This document shows positions 1-7,787 of a DNA stretch of 17,872 nucleotides, one piece after another (the first letter of the stretch is position 1; each line of letters opens with the position of its first letter). The stretch comes from GWA2-66-18 sp964537395 (GTDB lineage: Bacteria; Elusimicrobiota; Elusimicrobia; UBA1565; UBA9628). The notes under the pieces were generated by a model. It saw only the letters and a list, made by a program, of their open reading frames with translations. It had not been told where the DNA came from and did no database searches. A program made the position numbers and the translations under genes. The stretch spans positions 1 through 17,872 of the forward strand of contig CAZIBN010000069.1 of assembly GCA_964537395.1 (NCBI GenBank), in the 5' to 3' direction.

Positions 1-487
1 CCTTATCCGGGGCTTCGAGCAGGCGGCCGTCCGGGCTCAGGCGCACGATGAGGTCGGGGGAGGCCGCGACCGCGGCCTCCAGGCGCGCCGCCGCGCGGCG
101 CGCCGAGATCTCGAGGCGGCGGTTGGCGACGGCCATCTCCGCCGTGACGAGCAGCTCGCGGTGGTTGAAGGGCTTGATGAGGTAGCCTTCGGGCGCCAGG
201 CCGCGCGCCCGCTCGAGGATCTTCTCCTCAGTATAGGCCGTGAGAAAGACCAGGGCCGAGTCGGAGAACTCGCGCAGGCGGCGCGCCGTCTCGATGCCGT
301 CGCAGGAGCCGCGCAGGTTGATGTCCATGAGCACGAGGTCGGGAGGATTCGCGGCGGCCAGGGCGAGCGCCTCCTCCGCGTCCGTCGCGCAACCGACGAC
401 GGTGTGGCCCTTGGCGCTCAGCAGATTGCGCAGATCCTCGGCGATCAGCACCTCGTCCTCAACGACTAATATCTTGAATTCACGCAT
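1..487 (-). CDS. Response regulator receiver with C-terminal linker or sensor start (3' end cut by window edge)
   Basis: The first 162 residues read from ATG at 487-485. A strong ribosome binding site (AAGGAG, 5-nt spacer) fixes the start. Residues 1-120 are a CheY-like receiver of the PdtaR/MDINL type: acidic pair in VVEDE (E10, D11), phosphoacceptor D55 in LVLMDINLRG, T83 in FLTAYT and K105 in LIKPF. Residues 121-140 form an Ala/Arg-rich helix. The sequence after it, AVAASPDLIVRLSPDGRLLEAPDK, resembles the start of a PAS domain and stays open at the left edge, so the output is unknown: a PAS histidine kinase, a diguanylate cyclase or PAS alone are possible. It lies 26 bp after the ABC1 gene stop and is probably the distal part of the pilus/chemosensory operon. 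The receiver is clear; the PAS call is an inference from few residues. Confidence 0.85.
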   Translation of the reverse strand, partial: MREFKILVVEDEVLIAEDLRNLLSAKGHTVVGCATDAEEALALAAANPPDLVLMDINLRGSCDGIETARRLREFSDSALVFLTAYTEEKILERARGLAPEGYLIKPFNHRELLVTAEMAVANRRLEISARRAAARLEAAVAASPDLIVRLSPDGRLLEAPDK

Positions 488-500
488 AGCTTCTCCTTAA
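488..500 (-). promoter_or_regulatory. Strong ribosome binding site of the left-edge response regulator
   Basis: On the minus strand AAGGAG (498-493) is followed by the 5-nt spacer AAGCT and ATG at 487. It supports the start of this gene. It also shows that the gene can be translated independently of the ABC1 gene, whose stop is 26 bp upstream. Confidence 0.7.
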
Positions 501-513
501 TGTTAGCACGAGA

Positions 514-2037
514 CTACTCCAGCCATACCTCATAACGCCGCCCGGCCCGCCGCATCTCGAACAACCGCCCCGACGGAAATCCCTCGGCCCGCGCCCGCCG
601 TTCCGCCGCGGCGAGATCCACGCCTTCCTGACGCGCCGCTTCGCACAGCTCCGCGCCCATCAGGCCGCACAGGTCTCCCGCGGAGCGCGCGGGAAAGGAC
701 AGATCGAGCGGCTCGGCATTTTCACGCTCGATGCGCACGCGCAAGGTTCGGGCAAGCGCGGAAAACGAGGCGCCCTCGATGTCCGGCAGAGCCAGGGCGC
801 GGGCGGCGGCGAACTCCCCGCCGCAGGCTTCCTCGAGAATGTCCCTCCAGCGCAGGCGCGAGTCGAGCGAACGGAGGATCGACACGAGGCCGTGCACGGC
901 GCGCACGAGCAGGATGTGCCGGGGCGGCGCCGCGGCCCGCAGCCACCAACGCAGCTCGCCCGCGGCCTCCTCGACGCGCACCGCCGGATCCCAGACGGTG
1001 AGATCGAAAGGCTCATCGCTCAGGAACGGCTCGAGCAGGGCCGTCGTGATCGCCGGAAGCTTGTCGCGTAGATCGACGAGCTTTGGCGCGTCGTAGCCGA
1101 GCGCGCAGAGGCAGGCCGCCGCCGTCACCGCCTCGCGCTCGCGCGCGCTGATGATCAGGCGCAGGAGGGCCAGGCGCTCCCGGGGCGTCAGCTCGAGGAC
1201 GCAGCCGAAGTCGTAGAGGACCGGAACCCAGCCCCGCTCCTCTCGCCGGAACGCCATGTTGCCCGGATGAAGATCGGCGTGGACCAGGCCGTGGCGCCCG
1301 AGCATCGCCAGGAAGTGGCGCAGCAGCGCCAGCCCAAGCTTTTGCCGGTCCTCCTCGTTCAGGTTGAGCGCCTGCTCGAAGGAAATTCCGTCCTCGCGCG
1401 ACTGGGCGAGCACGCCCGGACGGCACAGCGGACGACGGATGGCCGGGACGACGGCGAAAGCTTCCGGCGGCACGAGCCGGCGATAGTTTTCCTGCGCCGT
1501 CGCCTCGCGCTCGTAATCGAGCTCCGCCATCAGCGCTTCACCGAGCTCACGGCGATAGCCGTCCAGGTCGAAGCCCCATTTTTTGACCGGGCCCGCGGCG
1601 GGAGCCAAAGCGAACAGCGCCAGCTCGGCTTCGACATCCTCCGCGATGCCGGGATAACGAATCTTCAAGGCGAGAGCGGTTCCGTCCGAATGCTCGGCGA
1701 AATGGACCTCCCCGAGCGAGGCCGGCAAGCCCTTCTCCGCGAGCACCGGAAACAGCGCCGTCCACCCTTCGCCGTAGGCGGCGCTCAGGGCGGCGCGCAC
1801 CTCCCGGGGCTCCAGCGCCGGCAAAGCCTTCTCGACGGCCAGGCGCTTGGCGGGATCGGTCGCGGCCATGATCTGGGCGATCTTCGCCGCCGCGCCCCCG
1901 CCGGAGGCCAGCAGAGCCGCGAGATGCGCGAGGGCGCGCTGACGGCGGGCGGGATCGGTTTCGCGCGCGGCCGCGCGCGCCGCGGCGGCGGCCCGCAACG
2001 CCATCAATCCCCGGCCCGCGATCTTCGCGAGACCCAT
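514..2037 (-). CDS. ABC1/AarF/UbiB-family atypical protein kinase-like protein
   Basis: The protein has 507 residues. Family hallmarks in order: KIAQ at 52-55, in place of the usual KxGQ; an Ala-rich nucleotide loop ASLGEVH from 106; the invariant Lys in ALKIRYPGI (K125); AELDYEREA at 171-179; the catalytic HADLHPGN at 253-260 (D255, N260); and the metal-binding Asp in LYDFG (D276). Known members (UbiB, COQ8/ADCK) are ATPases that support quinone or lipid biology at membranes; the role here is unknown. Residues from about 400 to 507 form a C-terminal extension I do not recognise. The start overlaps the cheB stop by one base (TGATG) and follows a near-perfect AGGAGGT site, so it is translated with cheB. 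Such a gene is unusual in a pilus/chemotaxis operon. Family call is firm, substrate unknown. Confidence 0.88.
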   Translation of the reverse strand: MGLAKIAGRGLMALRAAAAARAAARETDPARRQRALAHLAALLASGGGAAAKIAQIMAATDPAKRLAVEKALPALEPREVRAALSAAYGEGWTALFPVLAEKGLPASLGEVHFAEHSDGTALALKIRYPGIAEDVEAELALFALAPAAGPVKKWGFDLDGYRRELGEALMAELDYEREATAQENYRRLVPPEAFAVVPAIRRPLCRPGVLAQSREDGISFEQALNLNEEDRQKLGLALLRHFLAMLGRHGLVHADLHPGNMAFRREERGWVPVLYDFGCVLELTPRERLALLRLIISAREREAVTAAACLCALGYDAPKLVDLRDKLPAITTALLEPFLSDEPFDLTVWDPAVRVEEAAGELRWWLRAAAPPRHILLVRAVHGLVSILRSLDSRLRWRDILEEACGGEFAAARALALPDIEGASFSALARTLRVRIERENAEPLDLSFPARSAGDLCGLMGAELCEAARQEGVDLAAAERRARAEGFPSGRLFEMRRAGRRYEVWLE

Positions 2038-3158
2038 CAGGACCTCCTCGCGACGCGCTTCATGATCTCATGGGCGACGCGGCCCAAGGGAAGGATCGCG
2101 TCGGCCAGCCCCGCCTCGGCGACGACGCCGGGCATGCCCCAGACCACGCTGGTCGCCTCGTCCTGCGCCAGAACCTGCCCGCCCGCGGCGCGCACCACCT
2201 CGCACCCCGCGAAGCCGTCCTGCCCCATCCCGGTAAGGATCACGGCCAGCACGCCCCGGCCGTACCGGGCGCTCAGGGACCTCAGCATCGGGTCCACGGA
2301 CGGACGGCAGTAGTTCTCCGCTGGAGACTCATCGATCACGGTCAAGGTCGATCCGTTGAGCTCGCGCACGATGAGATGCTTCTCGCCCGGCGCGATGAAC
2401 ACCTTGCCCGGCGCCAGGGCCAGGTCAGGCTTGGCCTCGACGACGGAGAGCGGGCTGATCGCGTCCAGGCGCTCGGCCAGGAGCTGGGTGAACAGCTTGG
2501 GCATGTGCTGGGTGATCAGGATCGGCACGGGAAAATCCTTGGGAAGATCGGCGAAGATGGCGTTGAGCGCGTTCGGGCCGCCGGTCGAGCAGCCGATCGC
2601 GACCACCTGCACCACCGCGGGCTCCGCGCCCTGAGGGCGCGCGGGCACGATGACGCTGCTGCGCCGGGCCACGAAGGGGCGCGGCCGGGCCTCGGGGGAC
2701 GCGGCGCGCGGCACGCTGTTGCAGATCTGCCGGATCTTGGGCAAAAGCTCATCTCGCAGACGGACAAGCCCTTCGGTGACGCTGCCCACATTCGAGGGCT
2801 TGGCGACATAGTCCGATGCGCCGAGCGTCAGCGCCTCGAGGGTCGCCGTCGCGCCGCGCGAGGTCAAGGTGCTGAACATGATGACGGGCAGGCGCGGATA
2901 GTCGACGCGCAGGCGCTTCAAGGTCTCAAAGCCGTCCATGTCGGGCATCTCTACATCTAAAGTGAGCACATCGGGGTTCACCTGTGGTATGCGCGCGAGC
3001 GCCAGCTTGCCGTTCGGGGCGTAGCCGACGACCTCCATGTCCGGGCTATCGTCGAACACCGAGCGCAGGATGCGCCGCACCACGATGGAATCGTCGACGA
3101 TAAGCACGCGGAGCTTGCGGTCGGCCCCGGGCGTCGTGTTAAGTTCGCTCATAGTCAT
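2037..3158 (-). CDS. cheB: CheB, chemoreceptor methylesterase / response regulator
   Basis: CheB removes methyl groups from glutamate residues of chemoreceptors (and deamidates glutamine) when its receiver is phosphorylated. With the start chosen here it has 373 residues. The receiver spans about 16-125 with D22/D23, phosphoacceptor D68 in TLDVEMPDMDG and K120. A linker runs to about 180. The methylesterase domain spans about 183-370 with the triad Ser191 (GCSTGG), His218 (TQHMP) and Asp314 (GMGQDG). ATG at 3158 forms an ATGA overlap with the cheR stop; a second ATG six bases on is also possible. The reading frame stays open 59 codons further upstream inside cheR, but that extension is Arg-rich and not family-like, so I rejected it. 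All catalytic residues are intact. No chemoreceptor lies in the window. Confidence 0.95.
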   Translation of the reverse strand: MTMSELNTTPGADRKLRVLIVDDSIVVRRILRSVFDDSPDMEVVGYAPNGKLALARIPQVNPDVLTLDVEMPDMDGFETLKRLRVDYPRLPVIMFSTLTSRGATATLEALTLGASDYVAKPSNVGSVTEGLVRLRDELLPKIRQICNSVPRAASPEARPRPFVARRSSVIVPARPQGAEPAVVQVVAIGCSTGGPNALNAIFADLPKDFPVPILITQHMPKLFTQLLAERLDAISPLSVVEAKPDLALAPGKVFIAPGEKHLIVRELNGSTLTVIDESPAENYCRPSVDPMLRSLSARYGRGVLAVILTGMGQDGFAGCEVVRAAGGQVLAQDEATSVVWGMPGVVAEAGLADAILPLGRVAHEIMKRVARRS

Positions 3159-3970
3159 TTCGCCCGGTAAATCCCGACGGTGCCGTCCTCGAGCGTGGCG
3201 AAGCCGCGCTCCTTGCCGAGAAGATTTTCGCTGCCTCCAAGAAACAAAAGCCCGTTGGAGATCAGCGACGAGCGCAGGCGGCGGAGTATCGCCTCGCAGG
3301 TCGGCGCGTCGAAGTAGATCATCACATTCCGGCACAGCACCGCGTCGAACGGGCCTCCGGTCGCTGTGTCGGTCATCAGGTTCCCTCGTTCAAAGCTCAC
3401 CAGGCGCCGGACCCGGTCCGACACCTTCCAGCCCATTCCGTCGCGCTCGAAGTGCTTGAGCAGCAGCGCGGTTGGCAGGCCCCGGTTGACCTGCAGAACC
3501 CCGTAATGGCCGCTCTTGGCGGTCTCAAGGGTCTCCTGCGCGATGTCCAGGGCGGTGATGCGGATATCCCATAGATCCGCGTCCGGCAGCGCCTCGAGCA
3601 GCGCGATCGCGACGGAGTACGGCTCCTGCCCCGTGGAGCAGGCCGCGCTCCAGATTCTCAGCCGCTTCAGGCGCCGGGCCGGCGCGTCCGGCGCGGTCAG
3701 CGCCATGATGAAGCGGCCGAACAGCGCCGCGTCCCGGAAGAACAGCGTCTCATGCGTGGTCATCGCCTCGACGACCTTCTCCCGCAAAGGCGCGGCGTCC
3801 GGCTTCGCCAGCCGGTTGCACAGCTCCTCAAGGGACTCCGCGCCGATCTCCCCGGCGATGGCGGCCAGGCGGAACTCCGCCAGGTACACCTTCTCCGGTG
3901 CCAACGCCACCCCCGTCCAGTCATGCATGTACTTCGCAAGCTTCGCAAATCCTGCTTCGTCGACTCTCAT
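3155..3970 (-). CDS. cheR: CheR, chemoreceptor glutamate methyltransferase
   Basis: CheR transfers methyl groups from S-adenosylmethionine to chemoreceptor glutamates and works against CheB in adaptation. The 271-residue length is normal. An N-terminal helical domain (about 1-75) ends in the family motif TTHETLFFRD (71-80). The SAM-binding loop is IWSAACSTGQEPYS (106-119). The receptor-contacting segment starts at RGLP (163-166), and the C-terminal fold has DAVLCRNVMIYF near 209-220. There is no TPR extension. Its GAGGT ribosome binding site overlaps the cheY stop codon, with 7 nt between the stop and the ATG. It overlaps cheB by four bases (ATGA). Typical and apparently complete. Confidence 0.95.
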   Translation of the reverse strand: MRVDEAGFAKLAKYMHDWTGVALAPEKVYLAEFRLAAIAGEIGAESLEELCNRLAKPDAAPLREKVVEAMTTHETLFFRDAALFGRFIMALTAPDAPARRLKRLRIWSAACSTGQEPYSVAIALLEALPDADLWDIRITALDIAQETLETAKSGHYGVLQVNRGLPTALLLKHFERDGMGWKVSDRVRRLVSFERGNLMTDTATGGPFDAVLCRNVMIYFDAPTCEAILRRLRSSLISNGLLFLGGSENLLGKERGFATLEDGTVGIYRAK

Positions 3971-3977
3971 GTTGACC

Positions 3978-4343
3978 TCAGGCGACTCCCAGCAACGCCA
4001 GCTTCCCTTGTATCGCGTCCTTGGTGAACGGCTTCATGATGAACTCATTGGCGCCGGCGGTCAGGGCCTTCTGCACATTCTCCGCCTCGTTCTCCGTCGT
4101 CACCATGACGATCGGCACGCCTTTGAGCTTCGCGTCGGCGCGCGCGGCGACGACGAATTCATAACCGTTCATCTCGGGCATGTTCCAGTCCACGAAGATC
4201 ATGCCCAGCCCCTCAAGGCCCAGCGCGGCGGACAGGCCCTGCTTTCCGTCCGGCGCCTGAGCCACCTCGTGCCCCATCTCCTTGAGCGTCTTGGAGATGA
4301 TGAGGCGCATCGTCGTCGAGTCGTCGATTACCAGCATTTTCAT
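3978..4343 (-). CDS. cheY: CheY-like single-domain response regulator
   Basis: The protein is a 121-residue receiver without an output domain. D7/D8, phosphoacceptor D52 in MIFVDWNMPEMNG, T82/T83 and K104 in IMKPF are all present. In chemosensory systems the phosphorylated form binds a motor; in pilus-linked systems it binds PilB or related parts. Here it lies between the minor pilin genes and cheR, so the pilus is a reasonable target, but that is inference. The reading frame opens two codons earlier at GTG 4349, but the GGAGG site lies 7 nt before ATG 4343, which decides the start. It follows the PilX-like gene by 15 bp. Confidence 0.93.
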   Translation of the reverse strand: MKMLVIDDSTTMRLIISKTLKEMGHEVAQAPDGKQGLSAALGLEGLGMIFVDWNMPEMNGYEFVVAARADAKLKGVPIVMVTTENEAENVQKALTAGANEFIMKPFTKDAIQGKLALLGVA

Positions 4344-4356
4344 GTTCACTCCTCCC
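4344..4356 (-). promoter_or_regulatory. Ribosome binding site that decides the cheY start
   Basis: On the minus strand GGAGG (4355-4351) is followed by AGTGAAC (7 nt) and ATG at 4343. The alternative GTG at 4349 sits inside this spacing and would be almost in contact with the site, so the ATG is preferred. Confidence 0.65.
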
Positions 4357-4358
4357 TT

Positions 4359-5522
4359 TCATTTCTTCCAGTCCGACGACCAGGTGCCCGCCACCCAGCG
4401 TGTGCCGCTGAGCACCGTCTGGTCGAAGAGCTGCAGATCCGTGTGAAGCTTGCCGTTGGCGCTTACGGTCACCGTGCTGGCCAGGATCTTCCCGTAGAAG
4501 CCCTGGTCGAGCACGACCTCGTCGTTGGGCGCCGAGATCACGGCCTTCGTCAAGGCCGCGTTGGTCGAAGACAAGGTCCAGCGGTTGCCCCCCTGGCCGT
4601 AGAACACGATGAACTTGGGGTAGTTGCAGCCGGTGCCGGGGAAGATGCGGCCTTTTGAGGCCCCCACATGCATGGTCCCGGCGAGATAGATGATGGTGTC
4701 GGCGTTGCTGCAGTTGATCTTGAGGTCGCCGTAGACATAGAGGCCCTTGAGGTAGTAGGTCCCCGCCGGCATCGAGGCGCTGGCCGACGCGCCGGAGGTG
4801 GCGATGGTGACCACCATGGTCGTGGCGTTGTACACGCCGCCGGGATTGATGCTTCCGTTGTTATTGGCAGTCAGGTAGGGCGTGCCGTCGGTGACCGAGA
4901 TCGTCCGGGTCGACGCGCCGATCTTGATGGCGCCCGAGACCGTGGACGCGTCCGGCGCGGGTGCCACGATGTAGGTCGCGGCACCCTTGATGCGCACCGC
5001 GCCGATCAAGGTGGCCACCTTGCCGTTGGACCAGACGGTCGAGCTTGAGGTGAAGGTGGTCGGCGTCGCATTCACGAGGGAGTCGTAGGAGTCGACGACG
5101 CCGTTGACGGTGAAGGTCTTGTCCGCGAAGTTGCCGAGGCCGGAGGTGAGCAGGGCCTGGGCGCGGACGGTGCGGTGGGCGCGGCCGAGCTTGACCACGC
5201 TGCGGGAGTAGCCGTGGGAGTAGACCCAGGGATTTTTGTCGGTGGAGAGCGTCACGGTGTAGTAGCCCGTGCCGATCGGCTTATTAGTGAAGCCGACGCG
5301 CCAGGTCGGATCCTGCATGACCTGATAGAGCGCGTCCTCGAGGCCCGTCTCCGCGTAGGCCTGCGCCTCCGCCGCGCGGCGGCGGAAGACGCCCTCGCGG
5401 GCCTGGGAGCGCAGCATGGCCGTGTAGGCGCCCATCGCGATGCCGGAGATGAGAATGACCACGAGCGCCAGCGAGGTCGACGCGCCGCGGCGCGAGCGAA
5501 GTGTGCGGAGGAGCGTGCTCAC
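4359..5522 (-). CDS. PilX/GspK-position minor pilin with large beta-rich C-terminal domain
   Basis: The protein has 387 residues. A basic N-terminus (RTLRSRRGAS) leads into one hydrophobic helix (about 17-38). The helix continues as a PilX-type segment with AEAQAYAETGLEDALYQ (51-67), which matches the AEAAL-type motif of PilX N-termini. The Gly before a possible cleavage site is present (RRG at 11-13), but the usual Glu at +5 is missing. From about 120 the protein is rich in Ser, Thr, Gly and beta-branched residues, and its end resembles the beta-helical domains seen after PilX-like N-termini (for example VISAPNDEVVLDQGFYGKI). Two Cys (INCSNAD, GTGCNYP) could form a disulfide. It starts with GTG in a GTGA overlap with the PilW-like stop, preceded by GAGGA. 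It is the third gene of a V-W-X set, comparable to the I-J-K tip complex of type II secretion. Pilin family membership is likely; a surface or adhesin role is inferred. Confidence 0.8.
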   Translation of the reverse strand: MSTLLRTLRSRRGASTSLALVVILISGIAMGAYTAMLRSQAREGVFRRRAAEAQAYAETGLEDALYQVMQDPTWRVGFTNKPIGTGYYTVTLSTDKNPWVYSHGYSRSVVKLGRAHRTVRAQALLTSGLGNFADKTFTVNGVVDSYDSLVNATPTTFTSSSTVWSNGKVATLIGAVRIKGAATYIVAPAPDASTVSGAIKIGASTRTISVTDGTPYLTANNNGSINPGGVYNATTMVVTIATSGASASASMPAGTYYLKGLYVYGDLKINCSNADTIIYLAGTMHVGASKGRIFPGTGCNYPKFIVFYGQGGNRWTLSSTNAALTKAVISAPNDEVVLDQGFYGKILASTVTVSANGKLHTDLQLFDQTVLSGTRWVAGTWSSDWKK

Positions 5523-6025
5523 CGGTTCCTCACCCAGCCGCCCGCGTAGACGCGCCGCGTCATGCCGGCCGAGCGGCGGTCGCGCACGACCAGCGCCAGC
5601 GAAACGAAATCCACCGATTCCGCGGCCGTGGACACGGTCACCGCGCCGTTGACGAGGGTGTAGTAGCTGGCCGACATGGACAGTATGTCCGATGCCAGCA
5701 AGGTCGGCACCGTGAGCTTCGTCCGGTAAAGCTTGGAGGCGCTTACCGAGAACGCGACGGCCGACTCCGCCGGCAGGGTGAGGGAAATTGAGCCGGTCGA
5801 AAGGGCCGTCGCGCCGCTTGCCGTCCGCAGAGAGCGCACCAGCCCCGACTCGCTCCTGCGCGCGTCGATGGCGTCATTCACGCTGCGCACCGCGGTGACG
5901 CTTTCCGCCGTGCGGCGCGCCGCGACGATCATGGTGCGGATCAGCACGACGGCGGTGAAGCTCACCATGATCCCCATGGTGAGGCCGATGAGCAGGTCGG
6001 GGAGCAGGAAGCCCTTGCTGTTCAT
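5519..6025 (-). CDS. PilW/GspJ-like minor prepilin
   Basis: The protein has 168 residues from ATG 6025. The type III signal KGFLLPDLLIGL puts the predicted prepilin peptidase cut between G5 and F6. The +5 residue is Asp (D10) instead of the usual Glu. A hydrophobic helix follows (about 7-32), then a small globular domain rich in Ser, Ala and Thr. The start is chosen because ATGA overlaps the stop of the upstream gene and puts the signal right at the N-terminus; the frame opens nine codons earlier, at 6052. It sits second in the V-W-X minor pilin order, the GspJ/PilW position. These proteins prime pilus assembly and sit at the tip. I cannot prove orthology from sequence alone. Confidence 0.82.
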   Translation of the reverse strand: MNSKGFLLPDLLIGLTMGIMVSFTAVVLIRTMIVAARRTAESVTAVRSVNDAIDARRSESGLVRSLRTASGATALSTGSISLTLPAESAVAFSVSASKLYRTKLTVPTLLASDILSMSASYYTLVNGAVTVSTAAESVDFVSLALVVRDRRSAGMTRRVYAGGWVRNR

Positions 6026-6531
6026 CGGTTGGTCACCACCGCGTCGAGGCATACGGAGCGCAAAGTCTTGTACTGCGCGCAGACGGTCAGCTTTTTGTAG
6101 TCGCTGCGCTGCCCGCCGGGCGACGGCGACAGATCGTCTTTTACATAAATCACCGCCCCGGTCCGGACATAGCCCTCCAGGTCGCCGCGGGCCGTGCCGT
6201 CGGGGTTCTGCGGCGGCGTCTCGATCCAGCCGTTGAAGTCGTCGACATCGTTGTAGGCGGCCTTCGCCGTCGCGGTCTCGCCGTCGGAGTTGTCAAAGCC
6301 GAGCGGGCTTTGCGAGCCGGCGCCGCCGCCGACGGGCGAGGTCCGGTCCCACTTGCGCATGCGCGCCTCATCAAGAAGCTCCTGCGCGAGCAAGTTGATC
6401 TGCAGGTCGCGCCCCGCCGTCTGCGCGGCCCGGTACGCCATGCCGTGGGCCGTCGCGACGGCGGCGGCGCAGACAGAGAGGACGCCCGCCGCGATGAGGG
6501 CCTCCAGGATGGCGGACCCATTCCGGTTCAT
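6022..6531 (-). CDS. PilV/GspI-like minor prepilin
   Basis: The protein has 169 residues. A short type III signal, MNRNGSAILEALIAAGVLS, predicts cleavage between G5 and S6, with the canonical Glu at +5 (E10). The hydrophobic helix is followed by LLAQELLDEARMRKWD, a stretch typical of PilV/MshD-type minor pilins. The C-terminal part has two Cys (VCAQYKTLRSVC) that could pair. It is the first of three minor pilin genes and occupies the GspI/PilV position. It overlaps pilC by four bases (ATGA) and the PilW-like gene by four bases (ATGA). The prepilin call is strong; the exact subtype is inferred from order and the post-helix motif. Confidence 0.86.
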   Translation of the reverse strand: MNRNGSAILEALIAAGVLSVCAAAVATAHGMAYRAAQTAGRDLQINLLAQELLDEARMRKWDRTSPVGGGAGSQSPLGFDNSDGETATAKAAYNDVDDFNGWIETPPQNPDGTARGDLEGYVRTGAVIYVKDDLSPSPGGQRSDYKKLTVCAQYKTLRSVCLDAVVTNR

Positions 6532-7787
6532 CCCGCCGCCCCGCCCAGCTGAAAGATCGGAAGAAGCATGGAGACCGCGATGCCGCCGATGGCCAGCCCC
6601 AGGAAGACGATGAAGATGGGCTCGATCGCGGCGAAAAGCGAGCGCATGGTCGTGTCGACCTCGCGCTGATAAAAGTCGGAGATGAAGCTCAGCGCCTCGG
6701 GAAGCTTGCCCGTCTTCTCGGCCCCGGCGACCAGATGGGAGACCATCTCAGGGATGTCTTCGCTGGCGCCGAGGCTCATATAGACGGGGTTGCCGGCGGT
6801 CACCTCCTCCGCCATCTTTTCGAGGACCTCGGCGATGATGATGTTGCCCGCCGAGGCGCGAGCGAGCTCAATGGAGCGCAGGATCGGCACGCCGCCGCGC
6901 AGCAGCTCGCCCATGATGCGCGTGACGCGGGCCAGGACGATCGACTTGACCACCGGGCCGATCACCGGCGCGCGCAGCGAGACCAGGTGGATCGCCCGGA
7001 GATGATCCGGGTCCTTGACCCAGGACCGGGCCCGCCAGAAGACGACGCACGCGTAGCCGATCCACACATACCAGAAGCCGCGCAGGCTCGACGAGAGCCC
7101 CAGCAGGAACAGGGTGATCGGCGGGAGCTCGGCGTCGAACTGCTCGAAGACCTCGGCGAAGATCGGCAGAACGAAGATGATCAGCGCGCCGACGATCAGG
7201 AAGGCGGCCGACATCACGATCACGGGATAGACCATCGCGGACTTAATACGAGCGCGCACGGAGACCTTGAAGTCGAGGTACTCGCTGATGCGCTCGATCA
7301 TCTTGGGCAAGGTGCCGCAGGACTCGCCCGCCTCGATCATGCTCAGGTAGACCTCGTCGAAGATGTCCGGGTGCTTGGCGAAGGCCGCGGACATCGAGCT
7401 GCCGCCCTGGATCGAGGCCACGATCTCATTGAGGGCCTTCTTCATCGTCGGGTTCTTTTCCTGGAGGACCAAGGTCGAGATGGACTCGAGAATCGGCAGG
7501 GCGGCGCGCAGCATCAAGGACAGCTGGCCGTTGAAGATGCAGACATCCTCGTCGGAGACCCGGCGGGCGCGCACCATCGCGCGCACCTTCTTCTCGGCCT
7601 TGGCCGGCGCGGCCGCGGCCGCGGCGGCCTTGGCCGCGGCGGTCTGCTCGGAGATGGGCGTAGCCGAGATCATGAACTGGCCCTGCTGCTTGAGCAGCTC
7701 CTGCAGGGCGGCCATGTTGGGCGCGCTGACCGTGCCCTCGTTGGCCTGGCCGCGCTTGTCCATCGAGCGGAACTTAAAGCGAGGCAT
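6528..7787 (-). CDS. pilC: PilC/GspF inner-membrane platform protein
   Basis: PilC is the inner-membrane platform that couples the assembly ATPase to pilin extraction. It has 419 residues, a normal length. The N-terminal cytoplasmic part begins with FKFRSMDKRGQANEGTV, as is common in this family. An Ala-rich linker (about 49-66) follows. Two T2SSF repeats span about 84-205 and 285-408, each with the acidic family motif (EAGESCGTLP at 152-161; AGAEKTGKLPEAL in the second). Hydrophobic segments lie near 186-210, 223-250 and 385-410. It overlaps the pilB stop by one base (TGATG), with a GGGAG site upstream, and overlaps the PilV-like gene by four bases. All expected parts are present. Confidence 0.94.
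   Translation of the reverse strand: MPRFKFRSMDKRGQANEGTVSAPNMAALQELLKQQGQFMISATPISEQTAAAKAAAAAAAPAKAEKKVRAMVRARRVSDEDVCIFNGQLSLMLRAALPILESISTLVLQEKNPTMKKALNEIVASIQGGSSMSAAFAKHPDIFDEVYLSMIEAGESCGTLPKMIERISEYLDFKVSVRARIKSAMVYPVIVMSAAFLIVGALIIFVLPIFAEVFEQFDAELPPITLFLLGLSSSLRGFWYVWIGYACVVFWRARSWVKDPDHLRAIHLVSLRAPVIGPVVKSIVLARVTRIMGELLRGGVPILRSIELARASAGNIIIAEVLEKMAEEVTAGNPVYMSLGASEDIPEMVSHLVAGAEKTGKLPEALSFISDFYQREVDTTMRSLFAAIEPIFIVFLGLAIGGIAVSMLLPIFQLGGAAG

Noticed and set aside
501..518. A fifth operator copy (TGTTAG-N6-ACTACT) before the left-edge response regulator.
   Set aside because: Each half matches only 4 of 6 positions and the site lies across an intra-operon junction without the -10 spacing.
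3159..3335. N-terminal extension of the cheB frame by 59 codons.
   Set aside because: It lies inside cheR, is Arg-rich and not family-like; ATG 3158 overlaps the cheR stop as ATGA.
7605..7645. GCGGCC-type simple repeat inside pilC.
   Set aside because: It simply encodes the Ala-rich linker of PilC (about residues 49-66) in GC-rich codons.
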